A DNA stretch of 64,000 nucleotides from Rhizobium mayense (GCF_030272705.1 NZ_JARFYM010000001.1:124001-188000), one strand, 5' to 3'; shown: positions 17,276-27,123, numbered from the stretch's first letter. The notes: a model not told the origin generated them from the sequence alone. Made by a program: numbers and translations.

Positions 17276-18217
17276 ATGGATTGGAAAGGACGTCGGCAAT
17301 CCGACAATATCGAGGATGAACGTGGCTCGTCGCCGATGGGCGGCGGCTCCGGAGGTGGTCCCTTCGGCGGCGGCGGCATGGGTTTTCCCGGCGGCGGCAT
17401 GCGGCGCGGCGGCGGCTTGAGCATCAGCACCATTGTCATTCTGGTGGTGATTTTCCTGGTGCTGAGAGCGATGGGCGTCGACGTCATCGGGCTGTTGCAG
17501 CAGAGCGGCGCCTTGGATGGCAGCACCGGGCCCGGCTACCAGCAGAGTGATTCCAGCGGCGGCAATGCCGCGCCTGCCAACGATGAGATGAAGCAGTTCG
17601 TTGCGACGGTGCTTGCCGATACCGAAGACACTTGGACAGGCATCTTCAAGTCGATGGGCCAGACCTACACGGATCCGAAGCTGGTGCTATTCTCGGGTCG
17701 TTTCCCCTCGGCCTGCGGCACCGCTTCGGCTGCGACCGGGCCATTCTACTGCCCGAGTGATCAGAAGGTGTATCTCGACATGGCCTTCTTTCAGCAGATG
17801 AAGGATCAATTCGGCGCATCCGGCGATTTCGCCCAAGCCTATGTGATTGCGCATGAAGTCGGCCATCATGTTCAGGATTTGCTGGGGATCCTGCCGAAGT
17901 TCAATCAGGCTCGCCAAAATATGAGCGAGGTTGATGCGAACAAGTTGTCCGTGCGCATCGAACTGCAAGCCGATTGTTTTGCGGGCATCTGGGGCAAGTT
18001 CACCCAGCAGAAGGGCATTCTGCAGCAAGGCGACCTCGAAGAGGCGCTGAATGCCGCGCAGCAGATCGGCGACGATACGCTGCAAAAGCGCAGCCAGGGC
18101 TATGTCGTCCCCGACAGTTTCAACCACGGCACTTCGGCGCAGCGTGTGAAATGGTTCAAGCAGGGCTTCCAATCAGGCAAGCTCACTGATTGCGATACGC
18201 TGAATAATCCGGTGTAA
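17276..18217 (+). CDS. Neutral zinc metallopeptidase (YpfJ family), membrane-anchored
   Basis: The 313-residue protein begins with a short cytoplasmic Gly-rich stretch, then one membrane helix (about residues 47-68, LSISTIVILVVIFLVLRAMG). The catalytic domain carries the zincin motif HEVGHH (His193, Glu194, His197). Family features LFSGRFPSACGTASAATGPFYCPSD, a cysteine pair, and the later ELQADCFAGIWG, which supplies the third zinc ligand, are all present. The enzyme should act in the periplasm or at the membrane. Substrates are unknown. The gene is alone and ends at a shared terminator with the aldo/keto reductase. Confidence 0.93.
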   Translation: MDWKGRRQSDNIEDERGSSPMGGGSGGGPFGGGGMGFPGGGMRRGGGLSISTIVILVVIFLVLRAMGVDVIGLLQQSGALDGSTGPGYQQSDSSGGNAAPANDEMKQFVATVLADTEDTWTGIFKSMGQTYTDPKLVLFSGRFPSACGTASAATGPFYCPSDQKVYLDMAFFQQMKDQFGASGDFAQAYVIAHEVGHHVQDLLGILPKFNQARQNMSEVDANKLSVRIELQADCFAGIWGKFTQQKGILQQGDLEEALNAAQQIGDDTLQKRSQGYVVPDSFNHGTSAQRVKWFKQGFQSGKLTDCDTLNNPV

Positions 18218-18225
18218 GTTCTGGC

Positions 18226-18259
18226 GCCTTCTCCCCCTTGGTCATCCGGGGGAGAAGGC
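18226..18259. terminator. Bidirectional terminator between convergent genes
   Basis: A perfect 12-bp stem (GCCTTCTCCCCC at 18226-18237 with 18248-18259) and a 10-nt loop lie between the metallopeptidase and the aldo/keto reductase stop codons. On the plus strand a T-rich stretch (TTATTTTTC) follows a few bases later. Confidence 0.75.
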
Positions 18260-18266
18260 AAAGACC

Positions 18267-19259
18267 TTATTTTTCGCTATCCATATGCGCCAACTGCGCT
18301 TCCGGATATCGGCCGCCGGCTGCGGCACCCTTCGGGACGGCGCGTTCGATCGCCGCAAAATCCGCTGCGGACAATTCGACAGACTGCGATCCGAGGGCCT
18401 CTGTCAGGCGATCACGGCGGCGGGCGCCGATGAGGGGGACGATGTCCTTGCCCTGGGCGGCGACCCAGGCAATGGCGATCTGGGCGACGCTGACGCCTTC
18501 GGCGTCCGCGATCTGGCGCAGTGCTTCCACCAGTTCCAGGTTCTTTTCGACATTTCCGGCCTGGAAGCGCGGGCTGAAGGCACGGAAATCACCCTTTTGC
18601 GCCGCATCCTTCTGCCAATGGCCGCTGATCAGGCCGCGTGACAGAACGCCATAGGCGGTGATGCCGATGCCGAGTTCGCGGCAGGTGGGCAGGATCTGGT
18701 CCTCGATACCGCGTGAGATCAGCGAATATTCGATTTGCAGATCGACGATCGGATGTACAGCTGCGGCACGGCGGATGGTGTCGGCGCCGACCTCGGAAAG
18801 GCCGATGTGTCGGATATAACCTTCTTTGATCAGCTCAGCCATCGCGCCGATCTGATCCTCGATCGGCACCTTCGGATCGAGGCGGGCAGGGCGGTAGATA
18901 TCGACATGGTCGACGCCGAGGCGCTGCAGCGTATAGGCGATAAAGTTCCTGATCGCGGCGGGGCGGGCATCATAGCCCAACCAGGCGCCGGCCGGATCGC
19001 GTAGCGCGCCGAACTTGACGCTGATCAGGAAATCGTCGCGCTTGAGCCCTTTGATCGCCTCGCCGATCAGCATTTCATTATGGCCCATGCCATAGAAATC
19101 GCCGGTATCGAGCAGGTTGATACCGGCGTCGAGGGCGGCGTGGATGGTGGCGATGCTTTCTGCCCGGTCAGACGGTCCGTACATGCCGGACATGCCCATG
19201 CAGCCGAGGCCGATGGCGGACACTTCGGGGCCGGTCTTGCCCAATTGATGCCTCTGCAT
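18267..19259 (-). CDS. Aldo/keto reductase
   Basis: The 330-residue protein is an NADPH-dependent oxidoreductase with the (beta/alpha)8 fold. The AKR signatures are [12 protein letters not shown] at the N-terminus, [21 protein letters not shown] with the catalytic Asp/Tyr, and [11 protein letters not shown] with the catalytic Lys. The [12 protein letters not shown] motif places it with the YajO/AKR13-like group rather than aldose reductases. A LysR gene lies divergently 142 bp upstream and probably controls it. The natural aldehyde or ketone substrate is unknown. Confidence 0.93.
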   Translation of the reverse strand: MQRHQLGKTGPEVSAIGLGCMGMSGMYGPSDRAESIATIHAALDAGINLLDTGDFYGMGHNEMLIGEAIKGLKRDDFLISVKFGALRDPAGAWLGYDARPAAIRNFIAYTLQRLGVDHVDIYRPARLDPKVPIEDQIGAMAELIKEGYIRHIGLSEVGADTIRRAAAVHPIVDLQIEYSLISRGIEDQILPTCRELGIGITAYGVLSRGLISGHWQKDAAQKGDFRAFSPRFQAGNVEKNLELVEALRQIADAEGVSVAQIAIAWVAAQGKDIVPLIGARRRDRLTEALGSQSVELSAADFAAIERAVPKGAAAGGRYPEAQLAHMDSEK

Positions 19260-19401
19260 TTCAGTTCTCCTTGGTCAGCGGCGCCGTCACATTTGTCGGA
19301 TCATGCTCCTTGCGAACGGCGTCTTGGCGATTGGTTTTACTTGATCGGCTTTTGTGCGATAATCCGTGTAAATCGAAACGGGTTGTTTGGAATTTCGTAC
19401 A

Positions 19402-20313
19402 ATGGATGATTTGCCGCTCGCCGACCTCGATGCCTTTGCCGCCGTCGCCCGTGAGCGCAGTTTTCGTGAAGCGGCCCGCAAGCGCCAGGTCTCCGCGTCA
19501 TCATTGAGCGAGGCGCTGCGACGGCTCGAGGAGCGGCTCGGCGTGCGCCTGCTCAACCGTACCACCCGCAGCGTCACGCCGACAGAGGCCGGCGAGCGGC
19601 TGATCGAGCGGCTGGCGCCGGCGATAGGCGAGATCGCGACCGCGCTCGACGACATCAACTCATTTCGCGACAGTCTTGGCGGGACGCTGCGGCTCAACGT
19701 TCCGACGATTGCTGCCATCGTCATCATGCCGGGGATCATCAATCGTTTCCTGCAAGCCTATCCGGGCATCTCGGTCGAAATCGTCGCCGAAGATAGTTTT
19801 ATCGATGTGCTGGCGGCTGGCTATGACGCCGGCGTTCGCTATGATGAGCGGCTGGAGCTGGACATGATCGCGGTGCCGATCGGGCCGCGGCAACAACGCT
19901 ATGTCACTGCGGCGTCGCCAGCCTATCTTGCGGCGAACGGTACGCCCCGTCACCCCAGAGACATTCTGCACCATCGCTGCATCCGACACCGCTTCGTTAG
20001 CGGCTCGGCTTTCCCCTGGGAGTACGAAAGGGAGGGCGAGACGATCGTCATTTCGCCGCCCATGGTCCTCGCCACCAATTCGGTCGATATCGAACGCAGT
20101 GCCGCGGTAGAGGGGCTCGGCATCATCAGAACCTTCGCGGAATTCGTTGCACCACAGATCGAAAGCGGTGAGTTGATATCGCTTCTCGAAGATTGGGAGG
20201 CAGCCTTTTCCGGCCCATTTCTCTATTACGCAAGCCGCCGCCATATGCCGGCGCCGCTTCGCGCCTTCGTCGACTTCTTGAGATTGGAGCAGCGTCGGAC
20301 GAACGAAGCATAG
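19402..20313 (+). CDS. LysR-family transcriptional regulator
   Basis: The 303-residue protein starts MDDLPLADLDAFAAVARERSF with the helix-turn-helix at about residues 15-42 (REAARKRQVSASSLSEALRRLE), followed by the inducer-binding domain. The ATG at 19402 fits LysR alignments; a TTG five codons earlier is possible. It is divergent from the aldo/keto reductase, the classical LysR arrangement, so it is likely to regulate that gene and itself. The inducer is unknown. Confidence 0.92.
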   Translation: MDDLPLADLDAFAAVARERSFREAARKRQVSASSLSEALRRLEERLGVRLLNRTTRSVTPTEAGERLIERLAPAIGEIATALDDINSFRDSLGGTLRLNVPTIAAIVIMPGIINRFLQAYPGISVEIVAEDSFIDVLAAGYDAGVRYDERLELDMIAVPIGPRQQRYVTAASPAYLAANGTPRHPRDILHHRCIRHRFVSGSAFPWEYEREGETIVISPPMVLATNSVDIERSAAVEGLGIIRTFAEFVAPQIESGELISLLEDWEAAFSGPFLYYASRRHMPAPLRAFVDFLRLEQRRTNEA

Positions 20314-20476
20314 GCGTCGTCCTCATGCCAAGGATCAAAAAAATCGGTCGATAAATCAGGAAGATTGAAGCGTTCACTGATTGTTTCCCGCAAAATCTTT
20401 AGGTAAGGGGGACGCTTCGCTTTTTCGTTCACGTTCTGTCTCTTCATGGAGATGGGGCCACCCATAGGCAAACTCC

Positions 20477-21733
20477 ATGATCGACCAGAAATTCGTACGT
20501 CGCGGCCTGTTCCTCGTCTTCATCATCCTGTTCCTGGACGTCATCGGCATTGCCATCATCATGCCGGTCATGCCGAAATACCTGGAAGAACTGACGGGCG
20601 CTTCGGTCAGCGAGGCGGCCACCGATGGCGGTTGGCTGTTGCTTGCCTATGCAGCGATGCAATTTCTGTTCTCGCCGCTGATCGGCAATTTGAGCGATCG
20701 TTTCGGCCGCCGTCCGGTCTTGCTTGCCTCTGTGTTGACCTTCGCGATCGACAATTTCATCTGCGCCATCGCCGGCAGCTATTGGATATTGTTCGCCGGC
20801 CGCATCTTGGCCGGCATCAGCGGGGCGAGCTTCTCGACATGCTCCGCCTATATCGCCGACATCAGCACAGACGAGAACAGGGCGAAGAATTTCGGCTTGA
20901 TCGGCATGGCCTTCGGCCTCGGTTTCGTGCTCGGGCCCGTCATTGGCGGGTTCCTCGGCGAACTCGGCCCGCGCGCGCCGTTTTATGGCGCGGCGGCGCT
21001 TGCGTTCCTAAACTTTATCGGCGCCTATTTCCTGCTGCCGGAAACGCTGGAGCCGAGGAGCCGCCGCCGTTTCGAGTTCTGGCGCGCCAGCCCGCTCGGT
21101 GCGCTGCGGCAAGTACGCCGTTATCAGGGCCTCGGTTGGGTATTCGTCGTCATGTTCTTCAACTGGCTGGCGCATGGCGTCTTTCCGGCAGTCTGGTCCT
21201 TCGTCACCTCCTATCGGTATGGATGGACCTCGTTGGAGATCGGCATTTCGCTTGGCACTTACGGCATCGGCATGGCGCTGGTCATGGGGCTGGCTTTGCC
21301 CCGCATCGTGGCTGTGTTGGGCGAATGGAAGACCGTGGTATTCGGGCTTAGCTTCTCCGGCCTGGGCTTGTTGGGATATGCTTTCGCCTGGCAGGGCTGG
21401 ATGGTCTATGTCGTCATCGTGTTAACGGTGATCGAAAATGTGTCGGATGCGCCATTGCGCTCCATCGCTGCGAGCAAGGTGCCACCGTCGGCCCAGGGTG
21501 AGTTACAAGGCGCTCTCGGCAGCCTCACCAGCATTACCGCGATCATCGGGCCGGTGCTGTTTCCCTATCTGTTTCGCTATTTTACCACGCCGACCGCACC
21601 AGTCGTATTCGCCGGTGCCCCGTTCATCATGTCAGCGATCCTGATCCTGGCCGCGGTGGTTGTCTTCGTTGCCAAGGTGCGCAAGGATGAACCGAAGGCC
21701 ATCGTCGAGGCACCCATTCAAGAAGTGGCCTAA
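20477..21733 (+). CDS. TetA-like MFS efflux protein
   Basis: The 418-residue inner-membrane protein has about twelve helices and the typical TCR/Tet features: LDVIGIAIIMPVMPKYL in TM1, motif A GNLSDRFGRRPVLLAS, AGRILAGISGASFSTCSAYIAD, and motif C GLGFVLGPVIGGFLGELG. It is in the class of tetracycline:proton antiporters, but many chromosomal members export other compounds. No TetR gene is adjacent, so induced tetracycline resistance is not indicated. Confidence 0.92.
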   Translation: MIDQKFVRRGLFLVFIILFLDVIGIAIIMPVMPKYLEELTGASVSEAATDGGWLLLAYAAMQFLFSPLIGNLSDRFGRRPVLLASVLTFAIDNFICAIAGSYWILFAGRILAGISGASFSTCSAYIADISTDENRAKNFGLIGMAFGLGFVLGPVIGGFLGELGPRAPFYGAAALAFLNFIGAYFLLPETLEPRSRRRFEFWRASPLGALRQVRRYQGLGWVFVVMFFNWLAHGVFPAVWSFVTSYRYGWTSLEIGISLGTYGIGMALVMGLALPRIVAVLGEWKTVVFGLSFSGLGLLGYAFAWQGWMVYVVIVLTVIENVSDAPLRSIAASKVPPSAQGELQGALGSLTSITAIIGPVLFPYLFRYFTTPTAPVVFAGAPFIMSAILILAAVVVFVAKVRKDEPKAIVEAPIQEVA

Positions 21734-21880
21734 ATAATCATCAGATATTTTGATGATCTGATGAATTCTTCAGCATCAAGGCCTTGCGGACTGGCTTTTT
21801 AGGCGAAGTTGCGTTAATGCGGCTGCCTTGCGCACCCTTAGGTAGGGCGGTTTGCGCTGTCTTAAAATCGAGTTCTAGAG

Positions 21881-23278
21881 ATGGATATGCCGGTGGCTGC
21901 GCGCCCGTTCGCGCACGACAACAATAATTCGTGGTCTGCGCATCTCCGCGCCACCCTGGCGCTCGGCATCCCGCTGATCGGCGCACAATTGGCGCAGCTT
22001 GGCATTAATACGACGGACGTGATGATTATCGGCCGTCTCGGTGCCGAACAACTGGCTGCCATGGTTCTTGCCGGCCAGTTCCTGTTTACGATTCTGCTCT
22101 TCGGTTCCGGTTTCGCCATCGCCGTCGTGCCGTTGGTGGCGCAGGCCTATGGCCAGGGTGATGTCACGTCGGTTCGACGGGCACTGCGCATGGGTCTCTG
22201 GGTGGTGAGCGTCTATTGGCTGATTGCGCAGCCGGCCTTTCTCTATTCCGAGCAGATCCTCTTGGCCGCGGGGCAGAAGCCCGACGTGGCAAAGCTTGCC
22301 AGCGAATATATCGCCATCGGCCATTTCGCCGTGCTGCCGGGCCTGCTCTACAACGTTATCCGCGCCTTGGTCAGCGCCATCGGCCGAGCCGGCGTCATCC
22401 TTTGTGTCACCATCACCATGTTGGTGATGAACGCCGTGCTTGCCTATTGCCTGGTGCTCGGCCATTTCGGTATGCCGGCGCTCGGGCTGCATGGTGCTGC
22501 CATGGTGTCGGTCGCGGTGCAGACGGCGGGCTTCTTGTTCATCGTCGCCTATGTGCAAAGCCGCGAAGAGACGCGCCGCTACGAAATCTTCGTCCGACTT
22601 TGGCGGCCAGATTGGCATGCGTTGTGGGAAGTCGTTCGCCTTGGTTTTCCGATCAGCGTCACGGTTTTGGCCGAAGTCAGCCTGTTTACGGCCGCGTCGC
22701 TGCTGATGGGGCAGATCGGCACGATCGAGCTTGCCGCGCATGGCATCGCGCTGCAATGGGCGTCGATCGCCTTCATGATCCCGCTTGGCCTCAGCCAGGC
22801 GGCGACTGTTCGGGTCGGGGTTGCGCATGGACAGGGGGACCACGCGGGGCTGAGGCGTGCGGCGATCGTCGTGATCGTCGTTTCGAGCTTCATCTCGCTG
22901 TGTGGCAGCATCCTGTTCGCGACAGCGCCGGCCTGGCTCGGAAGCTGGTTCCTTGACGTCAAGTCGGCCGATGCGCCGCAGGTGCTTGCCTATGCGGCGC
23001 CGCTGATCGTCGTGGCTGGCCTGTTCCAGCTTGTCGATGGCCTGCAGTCAATTGCGAGCGGCCTGTTGCGCGGGCTGAAGGATGCGCGCGTGCCGATGAT
23101 CATGGCGCTCATCGCCTATTGGCCGATCGGCTTCTTCCTCGCCTGGCTGCTGGCATTCCCGCTCGGCTTCGGCGGCATCGGCATCTGGTTCGGCTTCCTC
23201 CTTGGGCTGGCCTCGGCCGCGACGATGCTCTGCACGCGGTTCTACATTCTGGTGCGCTCGGAGCGGGTGGCCAACTGA
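21881..23278 (+). CDS. MATE-family multidrug exporter
   Basis: The 465-residue protein has twelve hydrophobic helices in two related halves. NTTDVMIIGRLGAEQLAAMVLAGQ and GSGFAIAVVPLVAQAYGQGD in the first half, and IGTIELAAHGIALQWASIAFMIPLGLSQAATVRVGVAHGQGD in the second, are clear MatE repeats of the NorM type. Such carriers expel cationic drugs or metabolites in exchange for protons or sodium. It follows the TetA-like gene by 147 bp on the same strand and could be part of the same efflux region. Confidence 0.94.
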   Translation: MDMPVAARPFAHDNNNSWSAHLRATLALGIPLIGAQLAQLGINTTDVMIIGRLGAEQLAAMVLAGQFLFTILLFGSGFAIAVVPLVAQAYGQGDVTSVRRALRMGLWVVSVYWLIAQPAFLYSEQILLAAGQKPDVAKLASEYIAIGHFAVLPGLLYNVIRALVSAIGRAGVILCVTITMLVMNAVLAYCLVLGHFGMPALGLHGAAMVSVAVQTAGFLFIVAYVQSREETRRYEIFVRLWRPDWHALWEVVRLGFPISVTVLAEVSLFTAASLLMGQIGTIELAAHGIALQWASIAFMIPLGLSQAATVRVGVAHGQGDHAGLRRAAIVVIVVSSFISLCGSILFATAPAWLGSWFLDVKSADAPQVLAYAAPLIVVAGLFQLVDGLQSIASGLLRGLKDARVPMIMALIAYWPIGFFLAWLLAFPLGFGGIGIWFGFLLGLASAATMLCTRFYILVRSERVAN

Positions 23279-23369
23279 CGGCGGAATCGATCATGGATCG
23301 GGAGACTGCTGACAAAAATTGACAGCATGCTCGTCTATAGTCGTCTCATACCAAAGACGGGAGATGACC

Positions 23370-23942
23370 ATGACATTCACAGCAAGCGATCGTATTGACG
23401 CCGCGCTTTTCCCGCGGGAAGATTCCATTGATCAGGGCAAGATGGTTCGCCTCTTCCCTCACGCCAACGCATCCGGCCGTCGACCCGAACCGGCACGGAA
23501 ATCCTACTGGCTGGCAGTTGCCTGCGCGGAGCATGTTCGCCACGGCAGGGCACAGGGCTTCATGCAGGTTTGCCACGGCAGGCCGGGGCCGCTGAAGCGC
23601 GTCAAGCCGGGTGACGGCATCGTCTACTATTCTCCATCGCTGACGATGGGGGACAAGGACGGCTTCCAGAGCTTCACGGCCATTGGCTATGTCCGTGACG
23701 GCGAGCCTTATCCGGCCCAGATGGATTGCGGAAAGGCCTATCGGCGCGATGTCGATTGGCTCGATGCACCCGAACAGCCGCTCCGCCCATTGCTGGGCTG
23801 GCTGGATTTTACCCAGGACAAGAACTGGGGTTACAGATTGAGATCCGGACTTGTCGCCTTTGGGGAGTCCGATTTCGAGTTCCTGCAGGAGATCATGACG
23901 AGCGAATTGGAAGTCGTGAAGCAGCGTCGTCTGCAGGCATAG
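23370..23942 (+). CDS. EVE-domain protein
   Basis: The 190-residue protein begins [18 protein letters not shown]. The ATG at 23370 has GGGAG 6 nt upstream and was preferred to ATG 23364. The segment from [12 protein letters not shown] through [25 protein letters not shown] matches the EVE (PUA-like) fold, which in many proteins recognises modified bases in DNA or RNA. The N-terminal 35 residues are an extra feature. Its stop codon is formed by the first bases of a dispersed repeat. Its role here is unknown. Confidence 0.8.
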   Translation: MTFTASDRIDAALFPREDSIDQGKMVRLFPHANASGRRPEPARKSYWLAVACAEHVRHGRAQGFMQVCHGRPGPLKRVKPGDGIVYYSPSLTMGDKDGFQSFTAIGYVRDGEPYPAQMDCGKAYRRDVDWLDAPEQPLRPLLGWLDFTQDKNWGYRLRSGLVAFGESDFEFLQEIMTSELEVVKQRRLQA

Positions 23943-24043
23943 AGCGGTTCAGCGTTTCACGGAATCGCTTTCACGCTCTATCCCTTTGTTTTTACGCAAT
24001 TCTGGACGAAAAGCCGCTTCGCACTTTTCCTGGAATTGCTCTA
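23940..24043. repeat. Dispersed palindromic intergenic repeat, copy B
   Basis: This is the second copy of the element at 101-206. It opens with TAGAGCGG and closes with GGAATTGCTCTA, and the block CCGCTTCGCACTTTTCCTGG is shared exactly while the centre differs. The opening TAG is also the stop codon of the EVE-domain gene. Confidence 0.8.
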
Positions 24044-24081
24044 AGCCGATGTGAAGACATATTCCTCCCAAGTCGACGCAT

Positions 24082-24120
24082 AAAAAAGCCTCGGATTGCT
24101 TGCCAATCCGAGGCTTTTTT
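24082..24120. terminator. Bidirectional Rho-independent terminator of carA
   Basis: A perfect 17-bp inverted repeat (24082-24098 with 24104-24120) has GCCTCGGATTG in the stem and six A/T on each side. It can end carA transcription from the right and transcription coming from the EVE gene on the left. Confidence 0.92.
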
Positions 24121-24143
24121 GTGGGTTCAGGTGGCCAGTTCCG

Positions 24144-25352
24144 TCAGGCGCGCTCGGCCATCGCCGCTTCGCCCTTCTTCTCGCGCACCAGATTGATGAA
24201 GCGGCGGAAGAGGTAGTGGCTGTCCTGCGGGCCGGGAGAGGCTTCCGGATGGTGCTGCACGGAAAAGACCGGCTTGCCGGAAACGCGCAGGCCGCAATTG
24301 CTGCCGTCGAAGAGAGAAATATGAGTCTCTTCAACGCCTTCCGGCAGGGTGTTCGAGTCGACTGCGAAGCCGTGATTCATCGAGACGATCTCGACCTTGC
24401 CCGTCGTGTGGTCCTTGACCGGATGGTTGGCGCCGTGGTGGCCCTGATGCATTTTCGCGGTCTTGGCGCCGAGCGCGAGACCGAGCATCTGGTGACCGAG
24501 GCAGATGCCGAACAACGGAATTTCCGTCTTCAGCAGGTCCTTGATGACGGGTACTGCATATTCGCCGGTCGCCGCCGGATCGCCAGGGCCGTTCGAGAGG
24601 AAGATGCCATCCGGCTTCAGTGCCAGAACGTCTTCGGTGGATGCGGTTGCCGGCAATACTGTGACCTTGCAGTCGAGGCCGGAGAAGAGGCGCAGGATAT
24701 TGCGCTTGACGCCGTAATCGAGGCAGACGACGTGATACTTGGCATCGTCGGCGTTGAGTTCGCCATAGCCTTCGTTCCAGATCCAGGGTGTCTGCGACCA
24801 TTGCGACGACTGGCCAGAGGTGGCGACCTTGGCAAGGTCGAGACCTTCCAGGCCACTCCACGCCTTGGCGTCCGCCTTGAGTTGATCGATGTCGAAAACG
24901 CCGTTTGGATCATGGGCGATAACGCCGTTCGGCATGCCGTTTTCGCGGATCCAGGCGGTCAATGCGCGGGTGTCAATGCCGCACATGCCGATAATGCCGC
25001 GAGCCTTCAGCCACTGGTCGAGATGTTTTGCGGCGCGGTAGTTCGATGGATCGGTGATGTCGGCCTTGAAGATGACGCCGACGGCGCCGTGGCGGGCGGC
25101 GGGTGTCAGATCTTCGATATCTTCGTCGTTGGTGCCGACATTGCCGATGTGGGGGAAGGTGAAGGTGACGATCTGGCCGAGATAGGAGGGGTCGGTCAGG
25201 ATTTCCTCGTAACCGGTCAGCGCCGTGTTGAAGCAGACTTCGGCCTGGACCTTGCCGGTCGCGCCGATGCCCTTGCCTTCGATCACGGTGCCGTCGGCGA
25301 GAACGAGCAGGGCACTCGGCTTTTCATTTGTCCATGGGGCTGTCGCGGTCAT
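24144..25352 (-). CDS. carA: Carbamoyl-phosphate synthase small subunit
   Basis: The 402-residue protein supplies ammonia from glutamine to CarB. The N-terminal domain has ALTGYEEILTDPSYLGQIVTFTFPHIGN. The C-terminal class I glutamine amidotransferase domain has the nucleophile in GICLGHQMLGLALG and the His-Glu pair in FSVQHHPEASPGPQDS. I chose the start MTATAPWTNEKPS at 25352, which agrees with rhizobial CarA proteins; an ATG two codons earlier is nearly as good. It ends at a strong terminator and is divergent from yqeY. Confidence 0.97.
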   Translation of the reverse strand: MTATAPWTNEKPSALLVLADGTVIEGKGIGATGKVQAEVCFNTALTGYEEILTDPSYLGQIVTFTFPHIGNVGTNDEDIEDLTPAARHGAVGVIFKADITDPSNYRAAKHLDQWLKARGIIGMCGIDTRALTAWIRENGMPNGVIAHDPNGVFDIDQLKADAKAWSGLEGLDLAKVATSGQSSQWSQTPWIWNEGYGELNADDAKYHVVCLDYGVKRNILRLFSGLDCKVTVLPATASTEDVLALKPDGIFLSNGPGDPAATGEYAVPVIKDLLKTEIPLFGICLGHQMLGLALGAKTAKMHQGHHGANHPVKDHTTGKVEIVSMNHGFAVDSNTLPEGVEETHISLFDGSNCGLRVSGKPVFSVQHHPEASPGPQDSHYLFRRFINLVREKKGEAAMAERA

Positions 25353-25661
25353 TATCATCCCGTTTCCGGCGTCGTGCGCGGCCTTGAAAAGACCGGGGGC
25401 TTCCGCCATGTTTATCGCAGATTTGCAGCCGGCGACGCTTGTCGCGGCTCGAGACCTTAATATCGATCTAATGTGCAGGTGCTGGACATAGCCAAACAAG
25501 GCGTGCCGGTCAATGCGCTGCGTTCGTTTCCTGCCAAGGAATTCGCCGGCTTTCGGTGCGTCTGACGCAATTGCATTGATCGCCGCTCATGGTCTATGAG
25601 ACTGGCAACGCGAAATGAGAGGCTAGGTGATCGTCGCCGGCCTGCTTAGGGAGTTAAAAAC
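25353..25661. other. carA-yqeY intergenic region
   Basis: About 310 bp separate the divergent carA and yqeY starts and must include both promoters. I saw no convincing hairpin, repeat or small gene; the open frame running upstream of carA has no family similarity and was treated as non-coding. Confidence 0.5.
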
Positions 25662-26114
25662 ATGATCCGCGAAACGCTTTCCAACACCCAGAAGGATGCC
25701 ATGAAGGCCAAGGATACGGCGAGGCTTTCGACCGTGCGCCTCGTCCTCGCCGCGATCAAGGACAAGGACATCGCTAATCGTGGTCTCGGCAAGGAACAGG
25801 CAAGCGACGACGAAATCCTCCAGTTGCTGGCCAAGATGGTCAAGCAGCGCGAAGAATCAGTTAAAATCTACATGGATGGCGGCCGTCCGGAACTGGCCGA
25901 CAAGGAGCGCGAGGAAATCGCTGTCATCCAGGGCTTCATGCCTGAGCAGCTCTCCGACGAGAAGGTGCGCGAGATCTGCGTCGCCGTCGTGGCCGAGCTC
26001 GGTGCGCAGGGCTTGAAGGACATGGGAAAATGTGTCGCCGCCCTGCGCGAGCGCTATGCCGGGCAGATGGATTTCGCCAAGGCTTCGGCGATCCTCAAAG
26101 AGCTGCTGAAGTAA
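25662..26114 (+). CDS. GatB/YqeY-domain protein
   Basis: The 150-residue protein matches YqeY along its whole length: LSNTQKDAMKAKDTARLSTVRLVLAAIKDKDI at the start and LSDEKVREICVAVVAELGAQGLKDMGKCVAALRERYAGQMDF at the end. The domain is shared with the tRNA-binding tail of amidotransferase GatB, so a role with aminoacyl-tRNA is suspected but unproven. Position between carA and dnaG is conserved in rhizobia. Its last 20 bp overlap the convergent gene at 26095. Confidence 0.93.
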   Translation: MIRETLSNTQKDAMKAKDTARLSTVRLVLAAIKDKDIANRGLGKEQASDDEILQLLAKMVKQREESVKIYMDGGRPELADKEREEIAVIQGFMPEQLSDEKVREICVAVVAELGAQGLKDMGKCVAALRERYAGQMDFAKASAILKELLK

Positions 26115-26997
26115 GTTTCTGCCCTTCCGTCGGCGCCGGCTCCGGCTGGGCGCCGAAAGTCTCTTCCCATACAGCGGCGATGATGGCGAATTTTTCGGCC
26201 TGATAGTCCCAATATTCCTGAATAAAGCCGCGCGACAGCCAGAAGGCGCTCTTTCCCGGAGTGCCTATCCAGCCCACGCTCCCCATGGCCGATGCCTTGC
26301 TCATCAGCCGCTTTACATGCGTTCTGGAGATAAGGAATCGGTCGCAGATCTCAGTGAATGAAATCGGGCCGATGGCGATTCTTGCCGCCATTGGATCGAA
26401 CGTCTCGATACGGGAGATCAGGTAGTCCATCATCACGCCGCCGGAATTTGCCCAGGTGAAAAGATCGAAGGTTTCGCCGGGATGACGGACTTTGTCGCTG
26501 GCGATGATCCTTGCCGCAATTGCCGGCTGCTGTACCGCAACGATCTCCGGCCGTTCGACGAAAGTCATGGCACGCGTGCCGCCATCCAGGCTGTCGAGTA
26601 GCGCCAGATGGATGTGGAACCAGTTGGCGAAGTTTTCGACCGCCGTTTCGGTCGGCTCGATCGGTCGCACACGCCTGTTGGGCGAATCGGCTAGATAGCG
26701 CAGGTAGCGATAGGCCAGCATTTCGTGGATGAAGCTGAGCGCCGTATTGTGGCTGGCGATTTCATGCTTGAGAACGTAGTCGGCAAAGCGGCCGGCATGG
26801 ATGCCTGGTTGCCCTCCGTCGATTCCGCCGTAAAACAGCGCAAAGCCTGCCTGTGCCATTAGCCAGCGTTGCTGCGATGCAAAAATCGAGCTCATACGTG
26901 GATTTTCAGCATAGGCGGCAACCATCTGCCGCGAGCAGCCGAGAACAGTCCTGAAGAAAATAGGATCAGATGCGAGTTCGTCTGCGGTAAACGGCAT
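26095..26997 (-). CDS. Conserved hypothetical protein with possible C-terminal winged helix
   Basis: I do not recognise a named family for this 300-residue soluble protein. The part from about residue 205 (GPISFTEICDRFLISRTHVKRLMSKASAMGSV) reads like a helix-turn-helix, so a transcription factor with a large N-terminal ligand domain is possible. There is no signal peptide or membrane segment. The 3' end overlaps yqeY by 20 bp in the opposite direction. Confidence 0.75.
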   Translation of the reverse strand: MPFTADELASDPIFFRTVLGCSRQMVAAYAENPRMSSIFASQQRWLMAQAGFALFYGGIDGGQPGIHAGRFADYVLKHEIASHNTALSFIHEMLAYRYLRYLADSPNRRVRPIEPTETAVENFANWFHIHLALLDSLDGGTRAMTFVERPEIVAVQQPAIAARIIASDKVRHPGETFDLFTWANSGGVMMDYLISRIETFDPMAARIAIGPISFTEICDRFLISRTHVKRLMSKASAMGSVGWIGTPGKSAFWLSRGFIQEYWDYQAEKFAIIAAVWEETFGAQPEPAPTEGQKLTSAAL

Positions 26998-27123
26998 GCA
27001 CGGGTTCCCGATGAACTGGGAAATTCATTGGCACGGTGAAGACGATTGTCAATTGAATTTGCTTTGCTCTGATGACGCGATGTCGATGGGCATTGCGAGC
27101 TGTCGCCAACGGCAAAAATAGAG

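Noticed and set aside
24096..25460. 454-codon open frame antisense to carA
   Set aside because: carA is unmistakable on the minus strand, and this frame also runs through its terminator hairpin.
25353..25499. N-terminal extension of carA up to 25499
   Set aside because: The extra 49 residues are not like any CarA protein and the internal ATG matches rhizobial starts.
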